Positions 28,779-39,205 of a stretch of DNA of 64,000 nt are shown piece by piece; the first letter of the stretch is position 1, and each line of letters begins with the position of its first letter. Below the pieces are notes generated by a model. It had not been told where the DNA came from. It searched no databases and was given only the letters and a program-made list of their open reading frames with translations. A program made the position numbers and the translations under genes. Where the stretch lies: the NCBI RefSeq assembly GCF_017833035.1, contig NZ_JAFIBM010000001.1:1240001-1304000 (forward strand). Reading direction: 5' to 3'. This DNA comes from Frigoribacterium sp. PvP032 (GTDB taxonomy: Bacteria; Actinomycetota; Actinomycetes; Actinomycetales; Microbacteriaceae).

Positions 28779-29459
28779 TCAGTACTTGATGGTGGCGAGC
28801 GCGTCCGACACGGGCGTCTCGCCCGAGACCAGCTCGAACTGCGTCTTCACGGCCGTGCCCTCGATGATCGCGGTGGCGATCACCTCCGCCACGTCGGCGC
28901 GGGAGACCGTGCCCCGCTCGACCGTCTGGCCCACGGTGACCTGGCCGGTGCCGGGGTCGTCGGTGAGGCCGCCGGGGCGCACGACGGTCCAGTCGAGGCC
29001 GTCACGGGCGCGCAGGTCGGCGTCGGCCTCGCTCTTCGCGCGCATGTACACCTGGTAGACGGCGTCGTCGTCCTCGGCGGGCAGCTGCGCCTTCTCGGGG
29101 TCGAAGGCGTCCGTGCCGATGGCCGAGACCATCACGTAGCGGGCGACGCCCGCCTTCTCCGCCGCGTCGGCGAGCAGGATCGCACCGTCACGGTCGATCG
29201 TGAGCTTGCGCTCCGCGCCGCTGCCGCCTCCGCCGCCGGCCGCGAAGACCACGGCGTCGGCACCGTCGAGGTGGCCCGCGAGGGTCTCGACGTCGGTCTG
29301 CTCCAGGTCGAGGACGAGCGCGCGGGCACCCGCCGCCTCCAGGTCGGACGTGTGGTCGGGGTTGCGGACGATGCCCACCGGGTCGTGCCCGGCGTCGGCG
29401 AGTCGGCGTTCGAGGAGCTGGGCGATCTTGCCGTGTCCTCCGGCGATGACGATTCTCAT
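28779..29459 (-). CDS. NAD(P)-binding protein, SDR/NmrA-like
   Basis: A 226-residue Rossmann-fold protein of the atypical short-chain dehydrogenase group. The nucleotide-binding loop is IAGGHGKIAQ at about 5-14. Other family marks are VVFAAGGGGGSG, the KAGVARYVMVSAIG strand and the end of the fold TVVRPGGLTDDPG. The active-site tyrosine motif is not of the usual YxxxK kind (YMRAKSEAD is near its place). Proteins like this sense or use NADP(H); the substrate is unknown. ATG 29459 is used because the methionine five codons upstream lacks a ribosome site. It is divergent from the SRP RNA gene. Confidence 0.85.
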   Translation of the reverse strand: MRIVIAGGHGKIAQLLERRLADAGHDPVGIVRNPDHTSDLEAAGARALVLDLEQTDVETLAGHLDGADAVVFAAGGGGGSGAERKLTIDRDGAILLADAAEKAGVARYVMVSAIGTDAFDPEKAQLPAEDDDAVYQVYMRAKSEADADLRARDGLDWTVVRPGGLTDDPGTGQVTVGQTVERGTVSRADVAEVIATAIIEGTAVKTQFELVSGETPVSDALATIKY

Positions 29460-29511
29460 GCACCCAGGGAACACCCCGTGTCGCGCGAGTCGCTCAGGAG
29501 CCGCTAAACTT

Positions 29512-29612
29512 CTCGAGGCTCCTCACGTGGCGCCATCCAGGCCAACTCCCCCAGGGCGGAAACGCAGCAAGGGCAACCGGGCTCTGGCGGGTGCGTGAGG
29601 GGTCTCCACTTT
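29512..29612 (+). ncRNA. ffs: Signal recognition particle RNA, small bacterial type (4.5S)
   Basis: The conserved apical domain is present: the symmetric and asymmetric loop sequences around GCGGAAACGCAGCAAGGG, embedded in long arms that start CTCCTCACG and end CGTGAGG. A TAAACT box stands just upstream and a run of five T follows the 3' arm. The RNA pairs with Ffh to target membrane and secreted proteins. Exact ends are uncertain by a few bases. Confidence 0.95.
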
Positions 29613-29727
29613 TTAACGCGGCGCTGCCCTCGCGGCGCTGCGGCGCCGCGTGACCTGGGGTGCGGACGGGACTGGCCGGTCGCGTTCCCGAGATGGTGCG
29701 CCGCTGCAGCGGATCGCGCCGAGCGTC

Positions 29728-29783
29728 GAGACCCTCGGGAGTCGCGCGGACCCTCGGGCGCGCGGCGGGGTGCGCGCGGGTTC
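29728..29783 (+). repeat. Dispersed intergenic repeat, copy B
   Basis: Inverted relative of 22431-22486; 47 of 56 bases agree in an ungapped hand alignment. It lies in an otherwise featureless gap between ffs and the signal peptidase gene (29613-29834), about 115 bases after ffs. Confidence 0.7.
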
Positions 29784-29834
29784 CGCGGGTCCGGGAGATG
29801 GGACGGGGCCGCGCGACAGGCGTGGCGGGCGGGG

Positions 29835-30953
29835 TCAGGAGGCGGCGCCGCAGATCGCCCCGAGCAGGCCGTAGTTGACGGTGCGGCCTCCCGAGAGCGG
29901 CGACACCCACGGCGACGTGCCCGTGCCGGCCGTGCCCTGGACGCGATAGGTCGTCGTGCTCACGCCGAGGATCTCCAGCGGCACTTGATAGCTGTTGGTG
30001 GTCACCGTGGCGACGGGCTGCGCCACTCCGGTCCTGTAGACGTTCCACGACGGCGGCGCGACACCGCCTGTGGGGAGCGGCGTCGGCACGTCCCACGTCA
30101 GCACGGGGCCCGCGAGGAGGCCGCCGCCGCTGCAGCCGATCGTCGTCGCCCTCACCAGGGTCCCCGTGCTCGTCGTGGCCGTCGCCGTCGTGCGGTCCGC
30201 GAAGGCGGCGAGGGTGGGCTCGGGGGGCGCTGCGGCCAGCGCGGCGGCCAGGGCGAGCACGACGACGCCCGAGACGACGGCGGTGCCGGCGCCGGAGGTG
30301 CGGTGCCGGCCGGCCGCGTGACGCGGCCCGTCCTCGCGGCGGACGCGCGCCTCCTCGGCTCTGCTGTCGTCGGCGTGCGCGGGGTCGTGTGCGGTCGCGG
30401 CCAGCTCCTCCGCGCGCGGGCGACGGAACCCGATCATGGCGAGCATGCCGAAGAGCGTCCCGACGACGAACACCCAGCCGGGGGCCATCGCCTGGTCGAC
30501 CCACTCGCCGAGCCGCGGCGTCGACCAGAAGACCCTGTCGGCCTCCGCGACGACGACCGGGTCGGGGTCGGTCACCGGGTTCGCGTCGCCCTTGAGGACG
30601 AGCGACCGGGAGGCGCCGCCCGCGTCGTCCGTCTCGACCACGCGGTGGGTGACGCGGACGCCGTCCGCACGCGGCACGCTCACGACGTCGCCCACGGCCA
30701 CCTCGGCCGCAGGCACGGTCTGCGCGAGCGCGAGCGCACCCGTGGGGATGTCCGGCGACATCGAGCCCGAGCGGAAGATCAGGGGAGTGACGCCCGCGAA
30801 GACGGCCAGGGCGGCGGCCGTCAGGCAGACCACACCGGTCAGCGCCCCGACCCAGAGCACGACCTCGCGCGCGAGGAAGCGCGCCCGGGCGTTGCGCCGG
30901 GCGTGGTCGACCGGCGGCCGGTCGTGCCGCGCGCGTCCGGGGGAGGACGCCAT
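29835..30953 (-). CDS. sipW: SipW-type signal peptidase I with a substrate-like C-terminal extension
   Basis: A 372-residue protein. Residues 1-175 form an ER/SipW-type signal peptidase: TM at about 31-54, nucleophile S64 in SGSMSPDIP, the general-base histidine H103 in VTHRV (instead of the bacterial lysine), KGDANPVTDP near 121-130, and a second TM at about 160-175. After a charged linker, residues 222-242 form a third hydrophobic helix followed by TLAAFADRTTATATTSTGTL, which mirrors the N-terminus of the neighbouring TasA-like protein. About 105 residues with two Cys follow. The enzyme seems fused to a copy of its own substrate type. ATG 30953 has GAGGGGAGC upstream. It follows the TasA-like gene on the same strand. 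Confidence 0.85.
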   Translation of the reverse strand: MASSPGRARHDRPPVDHARRNARARFLAREVVLWVGALTGVVCLTAAALAVFAGVTPLIFRSGSMSPDIPTGALALAQTVPAAEVAVGDVVSVPRADGVRVTHRVVETDDAGGASRSLVLKGDANPVTDPDPVVVAEADRVFWSTPRLGEWVDQAMAPGWVFVVGTLFGMLAMIGFRRPRAEELAATAHDPAHADDSRAEEARVRREDGPRHAAGRHRTSGAGTAVVSGVVVLALAAALAAAPPEPTLAAFADRTTATATTSTGTLVRATTIGCSGGGLLAGPVLTWDVPTPLPTGGVAPPSWNVYRTGVAQPVATVTTNSYQVPLEILGVSTTTYRVQGTAGTGTSPWVSPLSGGRTVNYGLLGAICGAAS

Positions 30954-30995
30954 GAGTGGCTCCCCTCGTCGTGCGTCGGGCAGGTGGTCCGTGGG

Positions 30996-31040
30996 GGGAA
31001 CGGCGGAGTCGGGCACCCGACGCCGGACTCCGCCGTTCCC
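30996..31040 (-). terminator. Hairpin between the TasA-like gene and sipW
   Basis: A perfect 15-bp stem (GGGAACGGCGGAGTC with its complement) and a 15-base loop lie between the two co-directional genes. It may end most transcripts after the TasA-like gene and leave less message for the peptidase. Confidence 0.65.
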
Positions 31041-31123
31041 GTGTCCGGGCCGCGTCCGCCACAGGTGGCGGGGGCCTCGGGACGCCCGCCCTGGGAGGCG
31101 GGAGCTGGGAGAGCTGCGGGCGG

Positions 31124-31744
31124 TTACTGCTGGGTGGCGGTCACCGTCATGGTCGCCGTCACGGACTTGCCCTGCACCGTGTTGTCCGCGGTCGAGGGCA
31201 CCTCGGCACGGACGCACAGGTACTCGACCTGGCCGGCGGGCAGCGCGCGGGGAGCGGCGGTCGCGGGGCCGGCGCTGAGCTTGGTCGTGGCGGGCGTGAC
31301 GACCGTGGTCGCGCCCGTGAACGTGGCGCTGCTGCACGTCGGCGGGGTGCCGACGCCGAACGCGCTCGTGCCGAGGCTCGCGACGCCGTAGTTCAGCGCC
31401 GCGGCGAGGAGCTGCGGGTCGGTGCCGGTGGTGCTCGTCGTCGTGTACGCGTAGTTGAAGGGCAGGTTGCCGGCGTTCCGCACCGTGAGGAGCGCGTACG
31501 TCTGGTCGCCCGGCTTCGCCGCCGTCATCGTGAGGCCGGTGAGGGCCGTCGTGACGTCCTGGTCGTTCAGCTTGAGGTCGAGCGTGCCCGTGCTGAAGCT
31601 GCCGGTCGCGGTCACGGTGTCGGTGAACGCCGCGAGCGTCGCGACGGTCCCGAGCCCGAGCACGGTGCCGAGGGCGAGCACTGCCCTGACCTTGCCCGAG
31701 ACGGAGAGGCGGTGGGCGCGCGAGGACGCCGTGGCTGCAGACAT
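31124..31744 (-). CDS. TasA/CalY-like exported protein with SipW-dependent signal peptide
   Basis: A 206-residue secreted protein. The signal region is a basic start, a hydrophobic core (VLALGTVLGLGTVATLAAF, about 22-40) and TDTVTATGSFSTGTLDLKLND, the pattern of proteins cleaved by SipW-type peptidases. The mature part resembles the TasA/camelysin group: beta-rich, Thr/Ala-rich, with one Cys pair (PPTCSSATF and EYLCVRAEV). In Bacillus such proteins form matrix fibres; here a surface fibre or sheath is only an inference. ATG 31744 is preceded by CAGGAGA. It is the first gene of a two-gene unit with the peptidase gene. Confidence 0.8.
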   Translation of the reverse strand: MSAATASSRAHRLSVSGKVRAVLALGTVLGLGTVATLAAFTDTVTATGSFSTGTLDLKLNDQDVTTALTGLTMTAAKPGDQTYALLTVRNAGNLPFNYAYTTTSTTGTDPQLLAAALNYGVASLGTSAFGVGTPPTCSSATFTGATTVVTPATTKLSAGPATAAPRALPAGQVEYLCVRAEVPSTADNTVQGKSVTATMTVTATQQ

Positions 31745-31957
31745 GCGGGTGTCTCCTGATCCTGATCCTGACCGGTGTGCCGCGAGGGTGGGTCGCGACG
31801 TGTGCGTCGCCGCTGGTGAGGCGGCTCGGCACGAGCTGGTGAGGCTCGTCCGGTGGGTCGAAGATACCAAGGAGGCGCTGGTTGCGCCAGAGTCGGACCC
31901 ACCCCCGATGGGGGGCCGGGTCGACCGCTCGCCGCCGCGGACGTCGGTGGCCCCGAC

Positions 31958-31963
31958 TACTCT
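31958..31963 (+). promoter_or_regulatory. Candidate leaderless -10 box (TACTCT) of dnaX
   Basis: TACTCT ends six bases before the GTG start of dnaX, and no ribosome binding site lies between. Confidence 0.5.
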
Positions 31964-31969
31964 TGTCCC

Positions 31970-34375
31970 GTGGTCACAGCCCTGTATCGCCGTTACCGGC
32001 CAGAGAACTTCGCCGAGCTGATCGGACAGTCGCAGGTGACCGATCCGCTCCGCACGGCGCTGCGCGCCGACCGTGTCAACCACGCCTACCTGTTCAGCGG
32101 CCCGCGGGGCTGCGGCAAGACGACGTCGGCCCGCATCCTGGCGCGCTGCCTGAACTGCGCCGAGGGCCCGACCGACACCCCGTGCGGCGTGTGCGACTCG
32201 TGTGTCGAGCTCGCACGCGACGGCGGCGGCTCGCTCGACGTCATCGAGATCGACGCGGCCAGCCACAACGGCGTCGACGACGCCCGCGACATCCGCGACC
32301 GTGCCGTGTTCGCCCCCGCACGCGACCGGTTCAAGATCTTCATCCTCGACGAGGCCCACATGGTCACGCCGCAGGGCTTCAACGCGCTGCTCAAGGTCGT
32401 GGAAGAGCCGCCGGAGCACGTCAAGTTCATCTTCGCGACGACCGAGCCCGACAAGGTGATCGGCACGATCAGGTCCCGTACCCACCACTACCCGTTCCGG
32501 CTCGTGCCGCCCGCCCAGATGCTCGAGTACGTGCAGCAGCTGACCGAGAGCGAGAGCGTCGCGGCGGCCCCGGGCGTCCTGCCGCTGGTGGTCCGCGCGG
32601 GCGGCGGCTCGGTGCGCGACACGCTGTCGCTGCTGGACCAGCTCATGGCCGGCAGCGAGAGCGGCGGCATCGAGTACGAGCGCGCGGTCGCGCTGCTCGG
32701 CTACACGCACGCCGCGCTCCTCGACGACGTCGTCGTCGCCCTGGGGCAGCGCGACGGCGCCGCGGCCTTCGCCGCCGTCGACCGCGTCGTCCAGACGGGT
32801 CAGGATCCGCGACGCTTCGTCGAGGACCTGCTCGAGCGGCTCCGCGACCTGATCGTGGTCGGCGCGACCGTCGAGGGCGCCTCCGCCGTGCTGCGCGGCG
32901 TCACGCCCGAAGAGCTCGACCGGCTCGTGCAGCAGTCCCACGCCTTCGGCGCAGCGGAGCTGTCCCGCTCGGCCGACGTGGTCAACCGAGCCCTCACCGA
33001 CATGACGGGCGCCACGTCGCCCCGTCTCCACCTCGAGCTGATGATCGCGCGCGTGCTCGTCCCCGAGGCCGACGAGACGACGCGGGGCGCGCTCGCGCGC
33101 GTCGAGCGGCTCGAGCGCCGCGTCGGCGTGGACGGTGCCGCGGGCGACGCCGTCCACCCTGCGCGCCCCGCGCAGGCAGCCGTGTCCGCCGCTCCCGCCC
33201 AGGGGGCGGGCACCGCTGGTCAGCAGACCGGCGGAGCCTCGTCGGCCCGGGGCAGCGGGACGACCGCCGCGCAGGCGACCGCGGCGTCGAGTGCCGTGTC
33301 GACGTCGTCCGACCCGGCCGCCGCGTCGGCTGCGTGGGGTGCCGTCGCGCCTGCCGCCAGCTCGTCGGCTGCGCCTGAGCCCGCTGCGTCCGAGCCCGTT
33401 GTGACCGAGCCCGCGGCGACCGAGCCTGCTCCGCCCACTGCCGCCCACTCGGCCGCCTGGGCGCAGACGCCTGCGGTCGAGGGCGCCGTCCCGCCCGCCG
33501 CCGGCCCGGGCACTGGAGGCTCGACGTCTCCTGTCGGCCCGGTCTCGCTGCAGCAGATGCGTGACGCCTGGCCCGAGATCGTCGAGGCCGTCGAGAAGGC
33601 CCGTCGCACCGCCTGGATGGTGGTCGTCACCGCCTCCGTGCAGGGCTACGCCGACGAGGTCCTCACCCTGGCCTTCCCCAGTGCGCACGACGTCGACGAG
33701 TTCAAGAAGCCCCAGGGTGCCGGCGAGGGCGTGAGCGAGTACCTCCGCCGGGCCATCCAGCAGGTGCTCGGCGTCCGCGTGAAGTACATCGCCCGCGTCG
33801 AGGGCCCGGCCGACGGGCCGGCTCCGGCGGCCGCCGCAGCCGTGGCCCCCACCGAGCCGGCCCCCGCCGAGCCGTTGCCAGCTCCCACCGAGTCGCTGGC
33901 GCGCGACGAGCCGGCCCCGGTCGAGACGCCCGTCGCGCCCGCCCAGGCCGCAGAGCCGCAGATGCCTCTCGCACCGGCGCCTGCCCGGGCCGAGGCGAGG
34001 CCGGCGGCGGGCCCCGTCACCGGGTGGGACGTCGCGACGATCCCGCAGACGCCCCCGCCCGAGCCCGACGAGCCCGAGTTCATCACGGAGGAGCCCCCTG
34101 GCGGCGCCCCCACGGTCGACGCGACCCCGCCGCCGGCCGACGTCGCCCCGGCTGCGCCGTCGTCCGCCGCACCCGCCGCGGGGCCAGCCCCCACGACGCC
34201 CGCGCCGGCGCAGGGCCCCAGCGCCAGTCAGCGCCGCGCGGCAGCAGGCGACCCCCGCCGGGGCATCCCCGCCGGGTCTCGCTACGGCGAGGCCGTCGTC
34301 CGCGAGATCCTCGGCGCCCAGTTCATCGAAGAAGAGACGATCGCTCCCCGCGTCACGCCTCAGAGAAGCGAGTAG
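31970..34375 (+). CDS. dnaX: DNA polymerase III subunit gamma/tau
   Basis: An 801-residue clamp-loader ATPase. Residues 1-360 are the AAA+ core: the start LYRRYRPENFAELIGQ, Walker A GPRGCGKT at 44-51, the zinc site (C60, C63, C72, C75, C78) and DEAHMVTPQGFNALLK as Walker B. From about 385 the chain is Ala/Pro/Thr-rich linker, interrupted near 530-600 by a folded tau-type domain (VSLQQMRDAWPEIVEAVEKARR), then linker again to a short conserved end. GTG 31970 gives the canonical start; longer in-frame extensions are low-complexity. recR follows three bases later. Confidence 0.96.
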   Translation: MVTALYRRYRPENFAELIGQSQVTDPLRTALRADRVNHAYLFSGPRGCGKTTSARILARCLNCAEGPTDTPCGVCDSCVELARDGGGSLDVIEIDAASHNGVDDARDIRDRAVFAPARDRFKIFILDEAHMVTPQGFNALLKVVEEPPEHVKFIFATTEPDKVIGTIRSRTHHYPFRLVPPAQMLEYVQQLTESESVAAAPGVLPLVVRAGGGSVRDTLSLLDQLMAGSESGGIEYERAVALLGYTHAALLDDVVVALGQRDGAAAFAAVDRVVQTGQDPRRFVEDLLERLRDLIVVGATVEGASAVLRGVTPEELDRLVQQSHAFGAAELSRSADVVNRALTDMTGATSPRLHLELMIARVLVPEADETTRGALARVERLERRVGVDGAAGDAVHPARPAQAAVSAAPAQGAGTAGQQTGGASSARGSGTTAAQATAASSAVSTSSDPAAASAAWGAVAPAASSSAAPEPAASEPVVTEPAATEPAPPTAAHSAAWAQTPAVEGAVPPAAGPGTGGSTSPVGPVSLQQMRDAWPEIVEAVEKARRTAWMVVVTASVQGYADEVLTLAFPSAHDVDEFKKPQGAGEGVSEYLRRAIQQVLGVRVKYIARVEGPADGPAPAAAAAVAPTEPAPAEPLPAPTESLARDEPAPVETPVAPAQAAEPQMPLAPAPARAEARPAAGPVTGWDVATIPQTPPPEPDEPEFITEEPPGGAPTVDATPPPADVAPAAPSSAAPAAGPAPTTPAPAQGPSASQRRAAAGDPRRGIPAGSRYGEAVVREILGAQFIEEETIAPRVTPQRSE

Positions 34376-34378
34376 TCC

Positions 34379-34978
34379 GTGTACGAGGGAATCGTCCAAG
34401 AACTGATCGACGAGTTCGGCCGCCTCCCGGGCATCGGGCCGAAGTCGGCCCAGCGGATCGCGTTCCACATCCTGCAGACCGAGACGTACGACACCACCCG
34501 GCTGTCCGAGCTGCTGGTCGACGTGCGCACGAAGGTGCGGTTCTGTGAGGTCTGCGGCAACGTCACCGAGCAGGAGCGCTGCTCCATCTGCCGCGACCCG
34601 CGCCGGTCACCGGCCACCATCTGCGTGGTCGAGGAGGCGAAGGACGTCCAGGCGATCGAGCGGACCCGGGAGTTCCGCGGGCTCTACCACGTGCTGGGCG
34701 GCGCCATCAGCCCGATCGACGGCGTCGGGCCGGACGACCTGCGCATCCGCCAGCTCGTCCAGCGCCTCGCCGACGACACCGTGCAGGAGGTCATCATCGC
34801 GACCGACCCCAACCTCGAGGGCGAGGCGACGGCGACCTACCTCTCCCGGATGCTCGCACCCTTCGGGCTGCGCGTTACGCGGCTCGCGTCGGGCCTGCCG
34901 GTCGGCGGCGATCTCGAGTACGCCGACGAGGTCACCCTCGGCAGGGCGTTCGAGGGCCGGCGGCTCGTCTCCGAGTAG
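34379..34978 (+). CDS. recR: Recombination mediator protein RecR
   Basis: A 199-residue repair protein that with RecO helps load RecA on single-stranded gaps. The N-terminal helix-hairpin-helix ([18 protein letters not shown]) is at 13-30, the four-cysteine zinc site at C56, C59, C68 and C71, and the Toprim domain from about 79 ([14 protein letters not shown], then [15 protein letters not shown]). Length is normal for the family. The gene starts with GTG three bases after dnaX, the common dnaX-recR pairing. A 10-bp hairpin follows. Confidence 0.97.
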   Translation: MYEGIVQELIDEFGRLPGIGPKSAQRIAFHILQTETYDTTRLSELLVDVRTKVRFCEVCGNVTEQERCSICRDPRRSPATICVVEEAKDVQAIERTREFRGLYHVLGGAISPIDGVGPDDLRIRQLVQRLADDTVQEVIIATDPNLEGEATATYLSRMLAPFGLRVTRLASGLPVGGDLEYADEVTLGRAFEGRRLVSE

Positions 34979-35004
34979 GCGAGCCGGCCGACGCCCGGCT
35001 CGCC
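34978..35004. terminator. Terminator between recR and the convergent DUF1206 gene
   Basis: GGCGAGCCGG, a 7-base loop and CCGGCTCGCC form a 10-bp perfect stem that starts on the last base of the recR stop codon. Confidence 0.75.
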
Positions 35005-35008
35005 AGGG

Positions 35009-35818
35009 TCAGAGCCGCGCGCGACGGGCCCGCACGCCGCTGTAGAGGCCGAAGGCGATCAACCCGATCGCCACGACGGACAGCACCGCCACACCGGCAG
35101 GCAGGCCCGCGAGGGTCTTGAGGGCCCCGTCCAGCCCGGTGGCCTCCTCCGGGTCGGCCGTGAGCGCGGCGACCGCGAAGAGCACGCCGACGACCGCGAT
35201 CGCGATGCCCTTGGCGACGTAGCCGACGACGCCGAGCGCGACGGTCACTCGACCGGCGGACCCCGGGGGCACGACCAGGTCCTCGCGGAACTTCTGCCGG
35301 ACGCCCTTGGCGACGAAGTAGACGCCGATCGCGACCACGGCGAGGGCGAGCACCACGAGCAGCACGACGCCGCCCGGGGTCGCGATCAGGCGCGAGCTCA
35401 GGCTCTGGGTCTGGTCCGAGCTGTCCGACGACCCGCCGCGGGCGAAGGTGAACGCGGTGACGCCGACGGCGAGGTAGGCGACGCCCTTCCCGCCCTCCTT
35501 CGCCCGCTCGGCCCACGCCTCCTTGTCGGTGCCCCGCACCAGGGCGGCCTCGAGCAGCTGGAACAGGGCGAGCGCCCAGAGACCGACGACGACCACCCAG
35601 AGCACGGCCGCGCCGCCGGGGCGCGAGGCGAGCTGACCGAGGGCCCCGCCCTGGTCGGCCTCGCCGCCGCCGCCCGTCGCGACGCCGAGGGCGATGCCGC
35701 CGATGAGGACGTGGAGCAGCCCGTTCATGGCGAAGCCCACGCGGGCGAGGGTGCGCAGGGCGCGGCTGTCCTGGAGGCGGCTGGCGGATCCGCGGGCGTC
35801 CGCGACTGCATCGGTCAT
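35009..35818 (-). CDS. DUF1206 membrane protein
   Basis: A 269-residue integral membrane protein made of three similar units of about 80 residues, each with two helices. The unit pattern ([36 protein letters not shown] and [19 protein letters not shown]) is the DUF1206 repeat found in actinobacteria and cyanobacteria. The function is unknown. On the minus strand TAGCGT ends six bases before the ATG, so the message is probably leaderless. It is convergent with recR and divergent from lysC. Confidence 0.87.
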   Translation of the reverse strand: MTDAVADARGSASRLQDSRALRTLARVGFAMNGLLHVLIGGIALGVATGGGGEADQGGALGQLASRPGGAAVLWVVVVGLWALALFQLLEAALVRGTDKEAWAERAKEGGKGVAYLAVGVTAFTFARGGSSDSSDQTQSLSSRLIATPGGVVLLVVLALAVVAIGVYFVAKGVRQKFREDLVVPPGSAGRVTVALGVVGYVAKGIAIAVVGVLFAVAALTADPEEATGLDGALKTLAGLPAGVAVLSVVAIGLIAFGLYSGVRARRARL

Positions 35819-35824
35819 GGCCCC

Positions 35825-35830
35825 ACGCTA
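35825..35830 (-). promoter_or_regulatory. Candidate leaderless -10 box (TAGCGT)
   Basis: On the minus strand TAGCGT ends six bases before the ATG of the DUF1206 gene. Confidence 0.5.
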
Positions 35831-35927
35831 GAGGTCGCGACGACGGTCGGCCCGGGCGGCCCTGGGGACGAGGAGGCGGTGGTCACGTGCTCGCCGCGAC
35901 CGGTCGTCACACGGGCCGGGCACCTCC

Positions 35928-35933
35928 TAGAAT
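35928..35933 (+). promoter_or_regulatory. Candidate -10 box of lysC
   Basis: TAGAAT lies about 70 bases before the lysC GTG, leaving a leader of about 64 bases. I see no lysine-riboswitch-like structure in so short a leader. Confidence 0.5.
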
Positions 35934-36003
35934 CGTCGGACGCAGGTACCCCGGCCCGACCGCGCCAGCGTCCTCCGTCCACCAACCTCCTGGAGTCGCC
36001 ACC

Positions 36004-38389
<2,386 letters not shown>

Positions 38390-38434
38390 GTCCCGCGCAC
38401 CGAACCCGCGCCTCCGTCGCTCCGAAGACCGGGC

Positions 38435-39115
38435 ATGACCCGTCTCGTCCCCGGCCTCGTCGCCGTGCTCGCCGCTGCCGCCGCCGTCCTGACGGGCTGC
38501 GCCGGCCCCGTCGCGGACGCGCCGGCCGCCTCGTCGGCGGTCCACGAGGGAGACGGCCCGGTCGTGGCGTTCTACGGCGACTCGTACACCCTCGGCACGG
38601 GAGCGTCCGACGCGTCCCTGCGCTGGTCCACCGTGATCAGCGAGGAGCGCGGCTGGCGCGAGTACAACCCGAGCGTCAACGGGCTCGGCTTCGTCAACCA
38701 CCGCACGTCGTTCGAGGGCGGGGACCTGCCCGGACTCGTGATCGACGTCGACCCGGACATCGTCTTCGTCACCATGGGGCTGAACGACAACTTCTCGTAC
38801 GACGCCCGTGCCGACGAGATCCAGGCCCAGATCAGCGACGACCTCGACCGCATCGCGTCCGCCCTGCCCGACGCGCGCCTCGTCGTCGTCGAGCCGTTCT
38901 GGTACACCGACGAGCGACCGGCGAGCCTCGACGTCATCACGGGCTGGGTCCACGACGCCGCCGACGAGGTCGGTGCGGACTGGGTGCCGGGCGCCTCGCG
39001 CTGGCTCGAGGGGCACCCCGAGTGGATGGCCGCGGACGGGCTGCACCCGAACGACGAGGGGTACGCCGAGATGGCGAGGCGGATGGGCGCCGAGCTGACG
39101 ACGCTCGGGCTCTGA
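38435..39115 (+). CDS. SGNH-hydrolase-family lipoprotein
   Basis: A 226-residue exported lipoprotein. The signal peptide ends with the lipobox LTGC (C22). The mature part is a GDSL/SGNH esterase fold: nucleophile S50 in FYGDSYTLG, the glycine block (YNPSVNGLGF), the asparagine block MGLNDNF, and the DGLHPND block carrying the catalytic Asp and His near the end. The family hydrolyses ester or acetyl groups on sugars, lipids or cell-wall polymers; the substrate is unknown. The ATG has no strong ribosome site. It lies 45 bases after asd, in the same direction, and may be co-transcribed. Confidence 0.87.
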   Translation: MTRLVPGLVAVLAAAAAVLTGCAGPVADAPAASSAVHEGDGPVVAFYGDSYTLGTGASDASLRWSTVISEERGWREYNPSVNGLGFVNHRTSFEGGDLPGLVIDVDPDIVFVTMGLNDNFSYDARADEIQAQISDDLDRIASALPDARLVVVEPFWYTDERPASLDVITGWVHDAADEVGADWVPGASRWLEGHPEWMAADGLHPNDEGYAEMARRMGAELTTLGL

Positions 39116-39192
39116 GCCGCTTGCTGCCCGTCGGTCCCGACCACTGAGCTCGTGGTCGAGACGAGCGCCGGTCCGTACCCAGACGCCGCGCC

Positions 39193-39198
39193 TAGACT
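39193..39198 (+). promoter_or_regulatory. Candidate leaderless -10 box (TAGACT) of mqo
   Basis: TAGACT ends seven bases before GTG 39206, supporting that start and a leaderless message. Confidence 0.55.
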
Positions 39199-39205
39199 GC
39201 ACCTC

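Noticed and set aside
35934-36003. Lysine riboswitch before lysC
   Set aside because: The leader is only about 64 bases, far shorter than the known lysine aptamer, and no paired elements of that type are visible.
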